NCBI GenBank assembly: GCA_900316055.1
Contig: ONBK01000014.1
Span: 87,881 to 151,880 of the forward strand
DNA: 64,000 nucleotides
DNA from: an uncultured Bacteroidales bacterium
GTDB lineage: Bacteria; Bacteroidota; Bacteroidia; Bacteroidales; P3
Reading direction: 5' to 3'
Both the position numbers and the translations under genes were made by a program. This document shows positions 33,893-42,784 of the stretch, in pieces. Below the pieces are notes generated by a model. That model saw nothing but the letters and a program-made list of their open reading frames with translations. It was not told where the DNA came from and did not search any database. Every line of letters starts with the position of its first letter. The first letter of the stretch is position 1.

Positions 33893-34618
33893 ATGTCTGA
33901 CACACTGGTTATCACCCCTACTTACAACGAGAAGGAGAATATTGAAGCTATCATCCGCAAAGTTTTTTCGCTCCCGAAAGAGTTTGATATGCTCATCATT
34001 GAGGATAATTCGCCCGACGGCACTGCCGACATCGTGAAGCGTCTGATGCAGGAGTTTCCCAATCGCCTCTTTATCGTGGAGCGCAAAGGCAAGCTGGGCC
34101 TCGGCACCGCCTACCTCGACGGTATGCGCTGGGGCAATGAACACGGCTATGAGTACATGATTGAGATGGATGCCGACTTTAGCCATAATCCTGACGACTT
34201 GGTGCGCCTCTACGATGCTTGCGCCTCTGGCAAGGGCGACGTGGTGGTCGGATCGCGCTATGTAGGTGGCAAAATTAGTGTTGTCAACTGGCCGATGGGT
34301 CGTCTTATGATGTCCTATTATGCCTCGAAATATGTGCGTTTGATTACTGGTATGAAGGTGGCGGATTCCACAGCCGGCTTCGTCTGCTGGAGCCGTCGCG
34401 TATTGGAGAAGGTGAAGTTCGACAAGGTGAAGTTTGTCGGCTATGCCTTCCAGATTGAGATGAAGTATACCGCCACGCGTCTGGGATTCAAGGTTTACGA
34501 GGTCCCCATCGTCTTTACCGACCGTGTGCTGGGCGTGAGCAAGATGAGCATGAAAATCTTCAAGGAGGCCTTTTTCGGTGTCTTCAACCTCAAGTTCCGC
34601 AACTGGCGCAATTACTAG
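33893..34618 (+). CDS. polyprenol-phosphate mannosyltransferase-like GT2 enzyme
   Basis: 241 residues, single GT2 domain without C-terminal membrane helices: LVITPTYNEKENIEAIIRKV, LIIEDNSPDGTADIVK, EMDADFSHNPDDL (metal DxD), and DSTAGFVCW. These match dolichol/polyprenol-phosphate mannose synthases, which load mannose or a related sugar on a lipid carrier for export. The real sugar is not known. It has its own promoter, divergent from iorA. Confidence 0.9.
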   Translation: MSDTLVITPTYNEKENIEAIIRKVFSLPKEFDMLIIEDNSPDGTADIVKRLMQEFPNRLFIVERKGKLGLGTAYLDGMRWGNEHGYEYMIEMDADFSHNPDDLVRLYDACASGKGDVVVGSRYVGGKISVVNWPMGRLMMSYYASKYVRLITGMKVADSTAGFVCWSRRVLEKVKFDKVKFVGYAFQIEMKYTATRLGFKVYEVPIVFTDRVLGVSKMSMKIFKEAFFGVFNLKFRNWRNY

Positions 34619-34642
34619 GTTCTCCTTGCCGCTGCCGCGGCA

Positions 34643-34867
34643 GAGATCTCGTTGATCTTGTAGATTTTCTTGCTGACGCACCACATTGATTTAGCTATAA
34701 TGGATTTTGATGAAATAAAGTACCAAGTAAGGGGCGCTGCAATGGAAGTTTACAGCCATTTTGGACCGGGGTTGTTAGAATCTGTGTACAAAAAAGGATT
34801 AAGAAGAGTCACAATATAACCTGCGTAGCTGCGCGAAGCGCGAAATCTACAAGAGCAACAAGATCTC
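34643..34867. mobile_element. 26-bp imperfect inverted repeats flanking a GxxExxY remnant
   Basis: 34643-34668 (GAGATCTCGTTGATCTTGTA...) and 34842-34867 in reverse complement differ at 3 of 26 bases. They bracket a short GxxExxY reading frame. No target-site duplication could be confirmed by eye. It may be a small non-autonomous element or a decayed cassette; calling it mobile is inference. Confidence 0.4.
34700..34819 (+). pseudogene. truncated GxxExxY (PDDEXK_3) protein
   Basis: 39 codons reading MDFDEIKYQVRGAAMEVYSH then FGPGLLESVYKKGLRR and a stop. GLLESVY is the family-naming GxxExxY motif. Full proteins are about 125 residues, so the later two thirds, with the rest of the nuclease-like fold, are missing. 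Confidence 0.8.
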
Positions 34868-34898
34868 GCGAAGCAGGAGAATAAAGATATACTGAAAT

Positions 34899-36902
34899 AT
34901 GAGAAAGATACTAATGACACTGGCGGCCGTGATGTGCGCCGCGACGATGATGGCGCAGGAGAAACTCCTGCAGTGGGACCAACTGATGGATTACAAGCTG
35001 TATCCGCAACGCGAGATGCGCGGATTTACCTTTGTTCCGGGCACCAACAATGTGATGTACCTTAAGGACACTGCTTACATGCTTTTCGACGGGAAGAAGG
35101 AGCGCTCGATGACCGCCAAGGAACGTGAGATGTTCAAGGAGAAGATGCAGCCCGCCAAGGACGAGCGTGTGGAGAAGAAGGAGGGCAACCTCTATGTCGA
35201 CGGCAAGCTCGTGGAGCACGGTGATGGCTATGACATCGTCCTCGGCGAGAGCGTCCACCGCAATGAATTCGGCATCGACGGCGGCCTCTTCTGGTCACCC
35301 AAGGCCAATCGTCTGGCTTTCTACCGCATGGACCAGAGCATGGTGGTGGACTACCCCCTCGTCAATACCAAGGCCCGCGAGGCAGAGCCCAAGCCCATCA
35401 AGTACCCCATGGCCGGCATGAAGAGCCACGAGGTGACGGTGGGCGTGTGGGACACACAGACCGAAAAACTCGTCTACCTCAATACCCGCAAGGACACCAC
35501 TGTCCATGAACGCGAGATGTACCTCACCAATATCGCCTGGAGCCCCGACGAAAAGTATATCTACATAGCCAAGGTGAACCGTGAACAGAACCACATGTGG
35601 CTCGAGCAGTACGACGCTGTGAGCGGCAAGCTGGTCAAGGTCCTCTTTGAGGAGACCAACCCCCGCTACGTCGAACCTTGCGAGCCGATGATTTTCACCC
35701 CCAAGGGCGACCAGTTCCTGTGGTATTCGATGCGCGACGGCTACAAGCACCTGTACCTCTACAACCTCGATGGCACATTGGTGAAGCAGGTGACCAACGG
35801 CGAGTATGAGGTCGAGGGCTTCATCCAGTTCGACAAGAAGGGCGAGAATATCTTTATCTATGCCAACAAGGACAATCTTGCTGGCCGCGACGCCTATCGC
35901 GTCAACCTCAAGAAGGGTACGATGGAGTGCATGACTATGACCGAGAACGGCCTGCACGGCACCCACAGCGTGGTGATTAACGAGGCTGGCACCTCTTGGG
36001 TGGATGTATGGAGCAGCGTCAACGTGCCTGCGCGTGCCGACCTGCGCGACTGGAAGCACAAGAACCCCGTCAAGACCTTCTATGAGGCCAAGAATCCATT
36101 GGAAGAATATGCTATGCCCAATGTTACGCTTGGCACCATCAAGGCTGCCGACGGCAAAACCGACCTCTACTACCGCCTTATCACGCCTCCTGGTGTGCTC
36201 ACAAGCTCCTACTTTGATTCAAACAAGAAGTATCCGACCTTAGTCTATGTCTACGGCGGCCCGCACTCGCAGTTGGTCACCGACAGCTGGCTAGGAGGCG
36301 GCAACCTCTACTTCATGTTCCTCGCCCAGCAGGGCTATGTGGTCTTCACCCTCGACAACCGTGGCACCGACAACCGCGGCTTCGAGTTCGAGAGCTGCAC
36401 CCACCGCCACCTGGGCGAGATTGAGATGGCCGACCAGATGGAAGGCGTCAAGTTCCTCAAGAGCCTGCCCTACGTGGACCAAGACCGCATGGGTGTCGAG
36501 GGCTGGAGTTTCGGCGGCTTCATGACCATCACCATGAAGCTGGCGCACCCCGAGGTCTTCAAGGTGGGCTGCGCCGGCGGCCCCGTCATCGACTGGAAGT
36601 GGTACGAGATTATGTACGGCGAGCGCTATATGGACATGCCGCAGGAGAATCCCGAGGGCTACGAGGTCAACAGTCTCCTCAACAAGGCCAAGAACCTCGA
36701 AGGCCGCCTGCTGGTCATCCAGGGTGCCGAAGACAACACTGTGGTGCCGCAGCACAGCACCGAGTTCATCGAGCGCTGCATCAACAACTTCAAGCAGGTG
36801 GACTACTTCATGTACCCCCACCACGAGCACAACGTCCTCGGCCGCGAGCGCCTGCATTTATATAATAAGATGTTCCAATATTATGAGGACTACCTGAAAT
36901 AG
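34899..36902 (+). CDS. S9 family (DPP IV-type) serine peptidase
   Basis: 667 residues with a signal peptide (MRKILMTLAAVMCAATMMAQ). Residues about 25-420 form an eight-bladed DPP IV-type propeller; 430-667 form an alpha/beta hydrolase. The nucleophile Ser is in GVEGWSFGGF near 535, Asp in QGAEDNTV near 611 and His in HHEHNVLG near 642. It should remove dipeptides from the N-terminus of peptides in the periplasm. GWSFGG instead of GWSYGG is a small family variation. Confidence 0.93.
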   Translation: MRKILMTLAAVMCAATMMAQEKLLQWDQLMDYKLYPQREMRGFTFVPGTNNVMYLKDTAYMLFDGKKERSMTAKEREMFKEKMQPAKDERVEKKEGNLYVDGKLVEHGDGYDIVLGESVHRNEFGIDGGLFWSPKANRLAFYRMDQSMVVDYPLVNTKAREAEPKPIKYPMAGMKSHEVTVGVWDTQTEKLVYLNTRKDTTVHEREMYLTNIAWSPDEKYIYIAKVNREQNHMWLEQYDAVSGKLVKVLFEETNPRYVEPCEPMIFTPKGDQFLWYSMRDGYKHLYLYNLDGTLVKQVTNGEYEVEGFIQFDKKGENIFIYANKDNLAGRDAYRVNLKKGTMECMTMTENGLHGTHSVVINEAGTSWVDVWSSVNVPARADLRDWKHKNPVKTFYEAKNPLEEYAMPNVTLGTIKAADGKTDLYYRLITPPGVLTSSYFDSNKKYPTLVYVYGGPHSQLVTDSWLGGGNLYFMFLAQQGYVVFTLDNRGTDNRGFEFESCTHRHLGEIEMADQMEGVKFLKSLPYVDQDRMGVEGWSFGGFMTITMKLAHPEVFKVGCAGGPVIDWKWYEIMYGERYMDMPQENPEGYEVNSLLNKAKNLEGRLLVIQGAEDNTVVPQHSTEFIERCINNFKQVDYFMYPHHEHNVLGRERLHLYNKMFQYYEDYLK

Positions 36903-37001
36903 GATTTTAATTTTAATATTCAATCATTAAAGAAGTAAAAACAAAGTTTTAGAAGAAAGAAAACAAGATAATATAGTAATATAATAGAAGTATTTTCGCT
37001 T

Positions 37002-37177
37002 GCGCAAAGAGTGCCTGGAATCTGCAAAATTTTATCACTCTTCTACCAAACTGCAAAAAGCGGGAATGCTTGCGGACAACCGTAAGCTTTTCCTTGTTTG
37101 GTAGAAGGTATTGCAGAACCTCAGGCACCACAAGAAGCCTACGGTTCTTTTTTTTGCGCCCTGCCCAAACAAGGAAA
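37002..37177 (+). ncRNA. candidate structured RNA or leader with nested helices
   Basis: In the 310-base gap between the S9 peptidase and an outer-membrane protein, five nested complementary pairs are visible: GCGCAAA/TTTGCGC (37002/37153), GTGCCTG/CAGGCAC (37011/37122), TCTGCAA/TTGCAGA (37021/37111), TTCTACCAAAC/GTTTGGTAGAA (37041/37096) and GCTTGCGG/CCGTAAGC (37068/37080, one G-T pair allowed only on the + strand). A rival 13-bp pairing joins 37089-37101 to 37165-37177. No promoter is clear. Confidence 0.5.
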
Positions 37178-37212
37178 CCCTTATTTATTAACCCATAAAA
37201 AAAACAAATAAA

Positions 37213-37971
37213 ATGAAACATTCAATCAAAATCGTCCTTGCCGCAGCGGCATTGTTCGCCATGACCGGCACTGAGAAAATCAACGCACAGACCTTTATGC
37301 TCTGGAAAGGGGATTTCCGTCTGGGCCTTTCGGCCGGTGTGAGTCACAATTTCAAGCCCTTCGACCTGACGGTTCCCACGGGTTACTCTCTTGACGGCGA
37401 CGCCGCCACAGCCGTTGTCACCCCCTCCATCGGTCTCTATTCGGGCATGGAAAAGAAACTCAACCGCAATCTCTCCTTCGGTTTTGACGCCACCGCCAGC
37501 TACAGTCGCCCCACTACCTATGCCACCCTAAGGAACACCTCCGGAAACACCTACGAATACACCTTTGACGTCAATAGCATAATGGTAAACGAGCATATCT
37601 ATTTTGCCTTTGCTCTCGACAGAAGGGCGCAGGCGCAGTTCAACATCGGAGCTGGATTCTTCGAGCGTATTATGATAGGCGGCACAGCCACCTCGGAGTC
37701 TGGTGCCTCGGCCCCGGCATGTGCTTTCGGTGATGGCTCATCGTTCGGATTCAACTTCGGTGCAGCCGTTTCGGCAGGCATCACCTACTACCTCAGTGAT
37801 GTGTTCTTCGTGAAAGGGTCTGTCGACGCGTTGGTGCCGATACTCTCGAGTTCCAAGTTGTTGGACGACTGGAATGATGGATGGGGAAGCAGCAGTTCCA
37901 GTACCTTGACGGCATCCGCCAACAGCGGCTTCGAGTTGGGACTCTCCGCTTGCATCGGATTCAAGTGGTAG
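37213..37971 (+). CDS. outer-membrane beta-barrel protein
   Basis: 252 residues with a signal peptide (MKHSIKIVLAAAALFAMTGT...). The mature part shows alternating beta strands (FRLGLSAGVSHNFKPFD, NLSFGFDATASYS, GITYYLSDVFFVKGSVDAL) and ends with a strand FELGLSACIGFKW whose last residue is aromatic, as needed for barrel insertion. Length suits an eight- to twelve-strand barrel. The function is unknown. It is preceded by the structured region and followed by a strong hairpin. Confidence 0.75.
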   Translation: MKHSIKIVLAAAALFAMTGTEKINAQTFMLWKGDFRLGLSAGVSHNFKPFDLTVPTGYSLDGDAATAVVTPSIGLYSGMEKKLNRNLSFGFDATASYSRPTTYATLRNTSGNTYEYTFDVNSIMVNEHIYFAFALDRRAQAQFNIGAGFFERIMIGGTATSESGASAPACAFGDGSSFGFNFGAAVSAGITYYLSDVFFVKGSVDALVPILSSSKLLDDWNDGWGSSSSSTLTASANSGFELGLSACIGFKW

Positions 37972-37977
37972 TTGCCC

Positions 37978-38002
37978 GAGGGCCGCGCGAAGCGCGGCCC
38001 TC
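37978..38002. terminator. hairpin between convergent genes
   Basis: Perfect 11-bp stem GAGGGCCGCGC / GCGCGGCCCTC with loop GAA. The T-run is weak on both sides, but the place between two convergent stops suggests a bidirectional terminator. Confidence 0.65.
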
Positions 38003-38004
38003 AT

Positions 38005-39660
38005 TCATTTGGCAGCTTTGAGTACCTGCTCTATCACACCTATCTTGTAGCCTGTGCTGTGGTATAGAATATGACCGTCCTTATCGATGAGGGCAACAAG
38101 GGGGTACTCCACCTTGTCGAACTTGGATGCTTCACAGATGCGTTGTTCCAGCAACCCTTTTTGAAAGGCAAAATCGGTGTTGGCGAGTCCCCATGACGGC
38201 ATGTTGATGTTTTTCGGACCCACCATGAAGGTCATGCCGCCCCATTGTTTCATCTCCTTTTGATGCTGCTTCAGTTCCACGACGAGGTGCTTCGAGGGTT
38301 CACTGTAGTCACCGAGGTTGATGTAGAGCATGCCGTTCTTGCCGGCATAGTCCCACAGCTCGATACCATCAAACAATTCGAGGCTCTTTTCGACTTTTAG
38401 ACCCTTAGGCTCTTTGACCTCCAGCGGAAGAATGACGATTTCTTTGGTCACCTTGTCTCCCGCCTCCACTTCGAAGAACTCCAAGCGCGAACGCACAGCC
38501 CCGTCGGGGTAGCGGTTGCCGGTGGTGAGGCAGTAGGTGCCAGGCTCCAGCTCGATGGTGGCGGGGAATTTCGACATCCGCGCGTCGTCCTCGAAGTCGA
38601 AAGTGCGCAGGTCGCCATTCTCCAGTTTGGCGAGGGTGAAATGGGACCAGTAGACAGGCTTCGCGGGCTCCTTGCCGTGGTAGGTAAGCGTGAGCTTGGC
38701 GGCTTTAATGTCCTTAGAGTCCTTAAGGCTCTTAAAGTCCTTAGCGACCCAGCCGGCATTCTCCCACACATATATTATATTGGTGGCATTGTCCAGGTAA
38801 GCCGGCACCTCTGCGGCGCGGCAGGCGGCCACAAAGAAGATGTCGCGGCTGTGGCTGTCGGCGCGGCGCAGTTTGTAGACGCCCACGGGCGAGATGGGAC
38901 AGTTGTAATAGTTGCTGCTGTCGTCGATTGTGATGCTGTCCATCACCCACAGCCTGATTTCTTCGGCGCTCTTGCCTTTGAAGCAGGCCAACTCTTCACG
39001 GTAGGGGCGCACCATCTCGTTGCTGATACGGGCTGGAAGGATGCCTTTTATATCTGACTTCTTGTGTGTCGACCACCACGGTCCCCCGACGAAATGTGCA
39101 TCAAGGACCTCGGCGGTGATGTCGCGCATGTCTTTGTCGCTGTAGGTGAGGAGATAGTCATATAGCATCGGGTGATAGGAGGCCTTCTCGACCAAACGTC
39201 CATCTATCCCGTGAACTTCAGGGAATTTCCATAGAATCACACTATCCGAGTGATTGTTGAGGAAATTGATAATCTCAGCATAGTTGCCTTCGCTCTTGTG
39301 GATTATCTCCCAAGCCTGCTCATCGGTGAGATTGGGGTTGGACTTCATGAGCTGTTTGTAGTTCTCCTTGGTGGGGAACGTGGCGGTGTAGGCGTTGCGC
39401 AGCGAGTCCTCATAGGCCAGACGCTTGGCGTTAGCGGCAGTCTCCTCCTCGGTGGCCACCACCTTGGGCTCACCTGCTGCAGGAGGCACCATCTCGAACC
39501 ACCAATCCTCTGGCGCAAAACAACTAATCCAATCTTCTCGGTACTGCATCCTGATGACGTCCTTTTCAAGTTTCACGGTCGCCACACTATCTTTCCGCAC
39601 ATCAAGCTTCCTGAAAATATAAGTTTCACCATCCGTCGCCCATATCATCAGGTCTCCCAA
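38005..39660 (-). pseudogene. C-terminal part of split transglutaminase-family secreted protein
   Basis: About 551 codons in frame from a TTG at 39658-39660 (GDLMIWATDGETYIF). The end (WGGMTFMVGPKNINMPSWGL, YPLVALIDKDGHILYHSTGY) has a thioredoxin-like look. It has no start signal or signal peptide of its own, and its first residues continue logically from the 325-residue reading frame just upstream, which stops 13 bases inside it. One added base near ATGGCTTGGGAGACC would join both into one protein of about 870 residues. A 9-bp repeat at 38711-38746 encodes KDFKSLKDSKDIK. Confidence 0.7.
38711..38746. repeat. 9-bp tandem repeat inside the split transglutaminase gene
   Basis: TCCTTAGAG, TCCTTAAGG, CTCTTAAAG, TCCTTAGCG; the unit is a multiple of three, so the peptide repeats as KSLKDSKD. 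Confidence 0.75.
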
Positions 39661-40625
39661 GCCATATCGGCGAGGGTATAGTATTCGGCATAGTTGTAGA
39701 GTTTGAACTTCACATGCGCACCCTCCATCGGTTGGTCATTCGCATCTACCACGGTGACGGTGACACGGCGTGTGGGGGCGTAGTGTGAAAGCAGGTTGAG
39801 TTCGCTGTACATACCTGTGCGCTTCACCACTTCCTCGTCTCCTTTATATTTACCGAAGGCCTTGGTGTGTACCATCATGCAGCGGGTGCTTGGTATCGAG
39901 AACCAACCCATGTTGAGGTGCGGGTCGGGCTCACAGGCCCCGAGAAACTTCCACTCTCCATCGACGTATACCTCCACCCATGCGTGATTGTCGTCGCAGT
40001 GTGCCCAACGGGGCGTGTAGCACTGTCGGGCAGGGATACCTACGGCACGCAAGGCGGTGACGGTGAAGGTACTCTCCTCACCGCAGCGGCCCAGCGAAGT
40101 ACGCAGCGTGGCCAAAGGTGACGAGGTGCGGCTGTCGCTGGCACGATAGGCTACGTGCTCATGGCACCAGTGATTCACCTCCAGCGCAGCCTCCTCCATG
40201 GTCATGCCTTTTACGCGCTCTTTTAACTCTCGGTAAAACACCATGCGAGCGGTGTCGAGATTCTCGTTGTTCACACGGTACACCAGCACGAAGTGGCGGA
40301 AGATATCCTCGGGAACATCCTTACCCCACGGCATCTCCTCGCGAGCCTTAAAGGCATAGCGCACTTGATTCAGATAGAACGACGGCTCATAGTCGGCCAA
40401 ATCGGAGAGTGGCATATAAGCATAGAGGAACTCCATGGCCTCACGTTCGGTTTGACATAGGGTGTCAAGCTTTAATTGGGAATTGAGAATTGAGAATTGA
40501 GAAACTCGATTCTCGAAATCCTGATGCACTTCGTTCCGATAATCTTTGTCGGTGATGAAATGCGGCTCGTGGTGACAGGCGACAAGCGTCAAGACTGCCA
40601 CGAGGAGTAACAATGTCTTCTTCAT
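39648..40625 (-). pseudogene. N-terminal transglutaminase-domain part of a split lipoprotein
   Basis: 325 residues with a lipoprotein signal (LTLVACHHE). The transglutaminase-like core is complete: catalytic Cys in SLGRCGEESTFTVTALRAVG, His in DDNHAWVEVYVDGEW and a following Asp in ACEPDPH. It then enters a beta domain (VTVTVVDANDQPMEGAHVKF) that breaks off at the frameshift. The fragment alone might still fold as a transglutaminase. The heptamer repeat at 40475-40502 encodes QFSILNSQL near the N-terminus. Confidence 0.75.
40475..40502. repeat. heptamer tandem repeat in the transglutaminase N-terminus
   Basis: ATTGGGA, ATTGAGA x3 on the + strand; sense strand gives FSILNSQ, as in the propeller/YiiX signal peptide. 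Confidence 0.9.
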
Positions 40626-40629
40626 ATTA

Positions 40630-41310
40630 TTATAATGTCAAAGTCTGGTCAATCATCTGCCGCACCGTAGCGGCATCGGTGACGAGGGTGCCATCGTCGA
40701 GTCTTTTCTTGCAACTGCCGTGAACCTCGCGGACACCGGATTTTTGCACCAGTTCCCGCACATTCATCGGTGTTACGCCACCACCGGCGAGGATCTCTAC
40801 GCCTGTAACGCCTATCAGTTTTTTTATCACATCGCTACCCTCGGGAGCTGAGGGACGCTGACCGGAAGTCAGCAGTCGGTGGCAGCGTGCTGCCGCCACG
40901 TCCCACAGAGCCTCGATGGGGTCTTGCTGTGCTTCGTCGAAGGCACGGTGGAAGGTCACCTCCATAGGTGAAGCCAACTGCACCATACGGCGCGTAATTT
41001 CTACATCAATTTTGCCTTCCTCGGTAAGGAATCCCAGCACCACGGCGGCAGCACCCAACGCTTTGCAACGTTTGATAGAGGCTATCATTTCCATCTGCTC
41101 GGCTTCAGTGTAGCAGAAATTGCCGGCTCGCGGGCGGATGAGTACATGTGTCCGCAAACCGAGCTTGCGGACACAATAAGCGATGTCTTCGTCAGAAGGG
41201 GTGAGCCCTCCGCACTCCAGGTCGCGGCAGAGCTCTATGCGCGTGGCGCAGCCGTCCTTGGCAGCCACCGCCGACGCTATCGAATTGCAACATATTTCAA
41301 TGTCAATCAT
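40630..41310 (-). CDS. cutC: CutC-family protein
   Basis: 226 residues of a TIM-barrel fold: RIELCRDLECGGLTPS, VLIRPRAGNFCYTEAE, VTFHRAFDEAQQDP and ILAGGGVTPMNV are typical. The family was named for copper tolerance but its biochemical role is unsettled. The ATG at 41308-41310 starts the usual MIDIEIC; a start 9 codons up is rejected because a -7 box (TATTTTTG, 41315-41322) lies there, so the mRNA is nearly leaderless. Confidence 0.9.
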   Translation of the reverse strand: MIDIEICCNSIASAVAAKDGCATRIELCRDLECGGLTPSDEDIAYCVRKLGLRTHVLIRPRAGNFCYTEAEQMEMIASIKRCKALGAAAVVLGFLTEEGKIDVEITRRMVQLASPMEVTFHRAFDEAQQDPIEALWDVAAARCHRLLTSGQRPSAPEGSDVIKKLIGVTGVEILAGGGVTPMNVRELVQKSGVREVHGSCKKRLDDGTLVTDAATVRQMIDQTLTL

Positions 41311-41382
41311 GCTGCAAAAATACGACTTTTTTAACAATTGAAGAAAAATTAGTATAAAATATGTACAATCAACCTATTAACT

Positions 41383-41440
41383 CCCTACCAACTCCTTATC
41401 AACTCCTACCACGGTAGGACTTGGTAGGGAGTTGGTAGGG
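41383..41440. repeat. imperfect 28-bp inverted repeat of the GTAGGAGTTG family
   Basis: Arms 41383-41410 and 41413-41440 match at 25 of 28 positions around a 2-base loop. The - strand of the left arm (GGTAGGAGTTGATAAGGAGT) resembles the right arm at 16275-16294, so the two places carry copies of one dispersed element. The 246-base gap between cutC and the flavodiiron gene holds nothing else that is clear. Confidence 0.8.
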
Positions 41441-41556
41441 TCTTCGTAGGGCGTTCCAGGCTATCCTTCGGCTGGCATTTTTATTTTTTCACAACAGAAT
41501 ACTAAAGGCTTTTTTTTTACGTTATTTAACATATTAATAGAAAAAAAACAAACACT

Positions 41557-42753
41557 ATGCATAGCATCCAACCCATCAACAACGATCTTATCTATGTCGG
41601 TGTCAGTGACCGCCGCACAGCACTGTTTGAGAATATCTATCCCATTCCTCGTGGAGTATCGTACAACAGCTATCTGCTGCTCGACGAGAAGACTGTGCTG
41701 CTGGATGCTGCCGATGCCGCAGTCGGCGAGCAGTTCTTTGAGAACGTTGCTGCAGCACTCAATGGGCGTCAGCTGGACTACCTCGTCGTCAACCACATGG
41801 AACCCGACCATGGCGCCCTCATCGCACCACTGCTGTTGCGCTATCCACAGGCCACCGTTGTCACTACTGCCAAAGCGGCACAGATGATGGAACAGTTCTT
41901 CGGAGGCAAACCCGAGAATCTGCAGGTGGTCAAAGAAGAAGATACTCTCGTAACAGGCCGTCATACGCTCTGTTTTACGATGGCTCCCATGGTTCACTGG
42001 CCCGAGGTGATGATGACCTATGACACCACCGACAAGGTTCTCTTCAGTGCCGACGCTTTTGGCACTTTTGGGGCATTGAGTGGCAATCTCTATGCCGACG
42101 AGATGAACTTCGAGAAGGAGTGGCTCGCCGACGCTCGCCGCTACTTCGTCAATATCGTTGGCAAATACGGTATTCAGGTACAAAATGTACTCAAAAAGGC
42201 CGCCACTCTTGATATCAAGATGATATGCCCACTGCATGGTCCCGTGTGGAGAGAGAATTTGGAATATTTCATCAACAAACACGACCTTTGGAGTCGCTAC
42301 GAGCCTGAAGAGAAAGGTGTAGTGCTCATCTACGGCAGCATCTACGGTCACACCGAGGCCGCTGCCATGCGCATGGCCACGCTGTTGGCACAACGCGGTG
42401 TGAAAAATATTCATGTCTATGATGCCAGCCGTACGCATGTCAGCGAGTTGGTGAGCGAGTGCTTCCGCGCCAGCCATATCGTTCTGGCCTCCAGCACCTA
42501 CAACAACGGCATCTTCACCCCCATGGAGAACCTCTTGGCCGACCTCAAAGCCCACGACTGGAAACGTCGCACCGTAGTCCTGATAGAGAACGGCACCTGG
42601 GCCGCCACCAGCGGCAAGCTGATGCGCGCCGAACTGGAGCAGATGAAAGAGATCACCATCCTTGGTGACACCGTCTCCCTGAAGAGCGCCGCCACTCCCG
42701 CCCAGGAAGAGCAGCTCGCTAAGTTGGCCGACGCCATTGCCGCCACTCTATAA
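41557..42753 (+). CDS. FprA-type flavodiiron protein
   Basis: 398 residues. An N-terminal metallo-beta-lactamase-like diiron domain has the ligand set HMEPDH at 79-84, His in MVHWPE near 146, Asp in SADAFGTFG near 165 and His in PLHGPVW near 226. A C-terminal flavodoxin domain starts at about 252 (VVLIYGSIYGHTEAAAMRMA) and binds FMN. It reduces O2 to water or NO to N2O in anaerobes. The next gene encodes its likely electron donor. Confidence 0.95.
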   Translation: MHSIQPINNDLIYVGVSDRRTALFENIYPIPRGVSYNSYLLLDEKTVLLDAADAAVGEQFFENVAAALNGRQLDYLVVNHMEPDHGALIAPLLLRYPQATVVTTAKAAQMMEQFFGGKPENLQVVKEEDTLVTGRHTLCFTMAPMVHWPEVMMTYDTTDKVLFSADAFGTFGALSGNLYADEMNFEKEWLADARRYFVNIVGKYGIQVQNVLKKAATLDIKMICPLHGPVWRENLEYFINKHDLWSRYEPEEKGVVLIYGSIYGHTEAAAMRMATLLAQRGVKNIHVYDASRTHVSELVSECFRASHIVLASSTYNNGIFTPMENLLADLKAHDWKRRTVVLIENGTWAATSGKLMRAELEQMKEITILGDTVSLKSAATPAQEEQLAKLADAIAATL

Positions 42754-42778
42754 CCAATAACCCATAACCTATAACCAT
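42751..42778. repeat. heptamer tandem repeat between flavodiiron and Hrb genes
   Basis: TAACCAA, TAACCCA, TAACCTA, TAACCAT; it begins with the stop codon of the first gene and ends just before the ATG at 42785. Confidence 0.8.
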
Positions 42779-42784
42779 TACATC

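Noticed and set aside
36949-37221. 90-codon - strand frame in the gap before the outer-membrane protein
   Set aside because: Low-complexity start and end, no family, and it coincides with the nested helices, which explain the region better.
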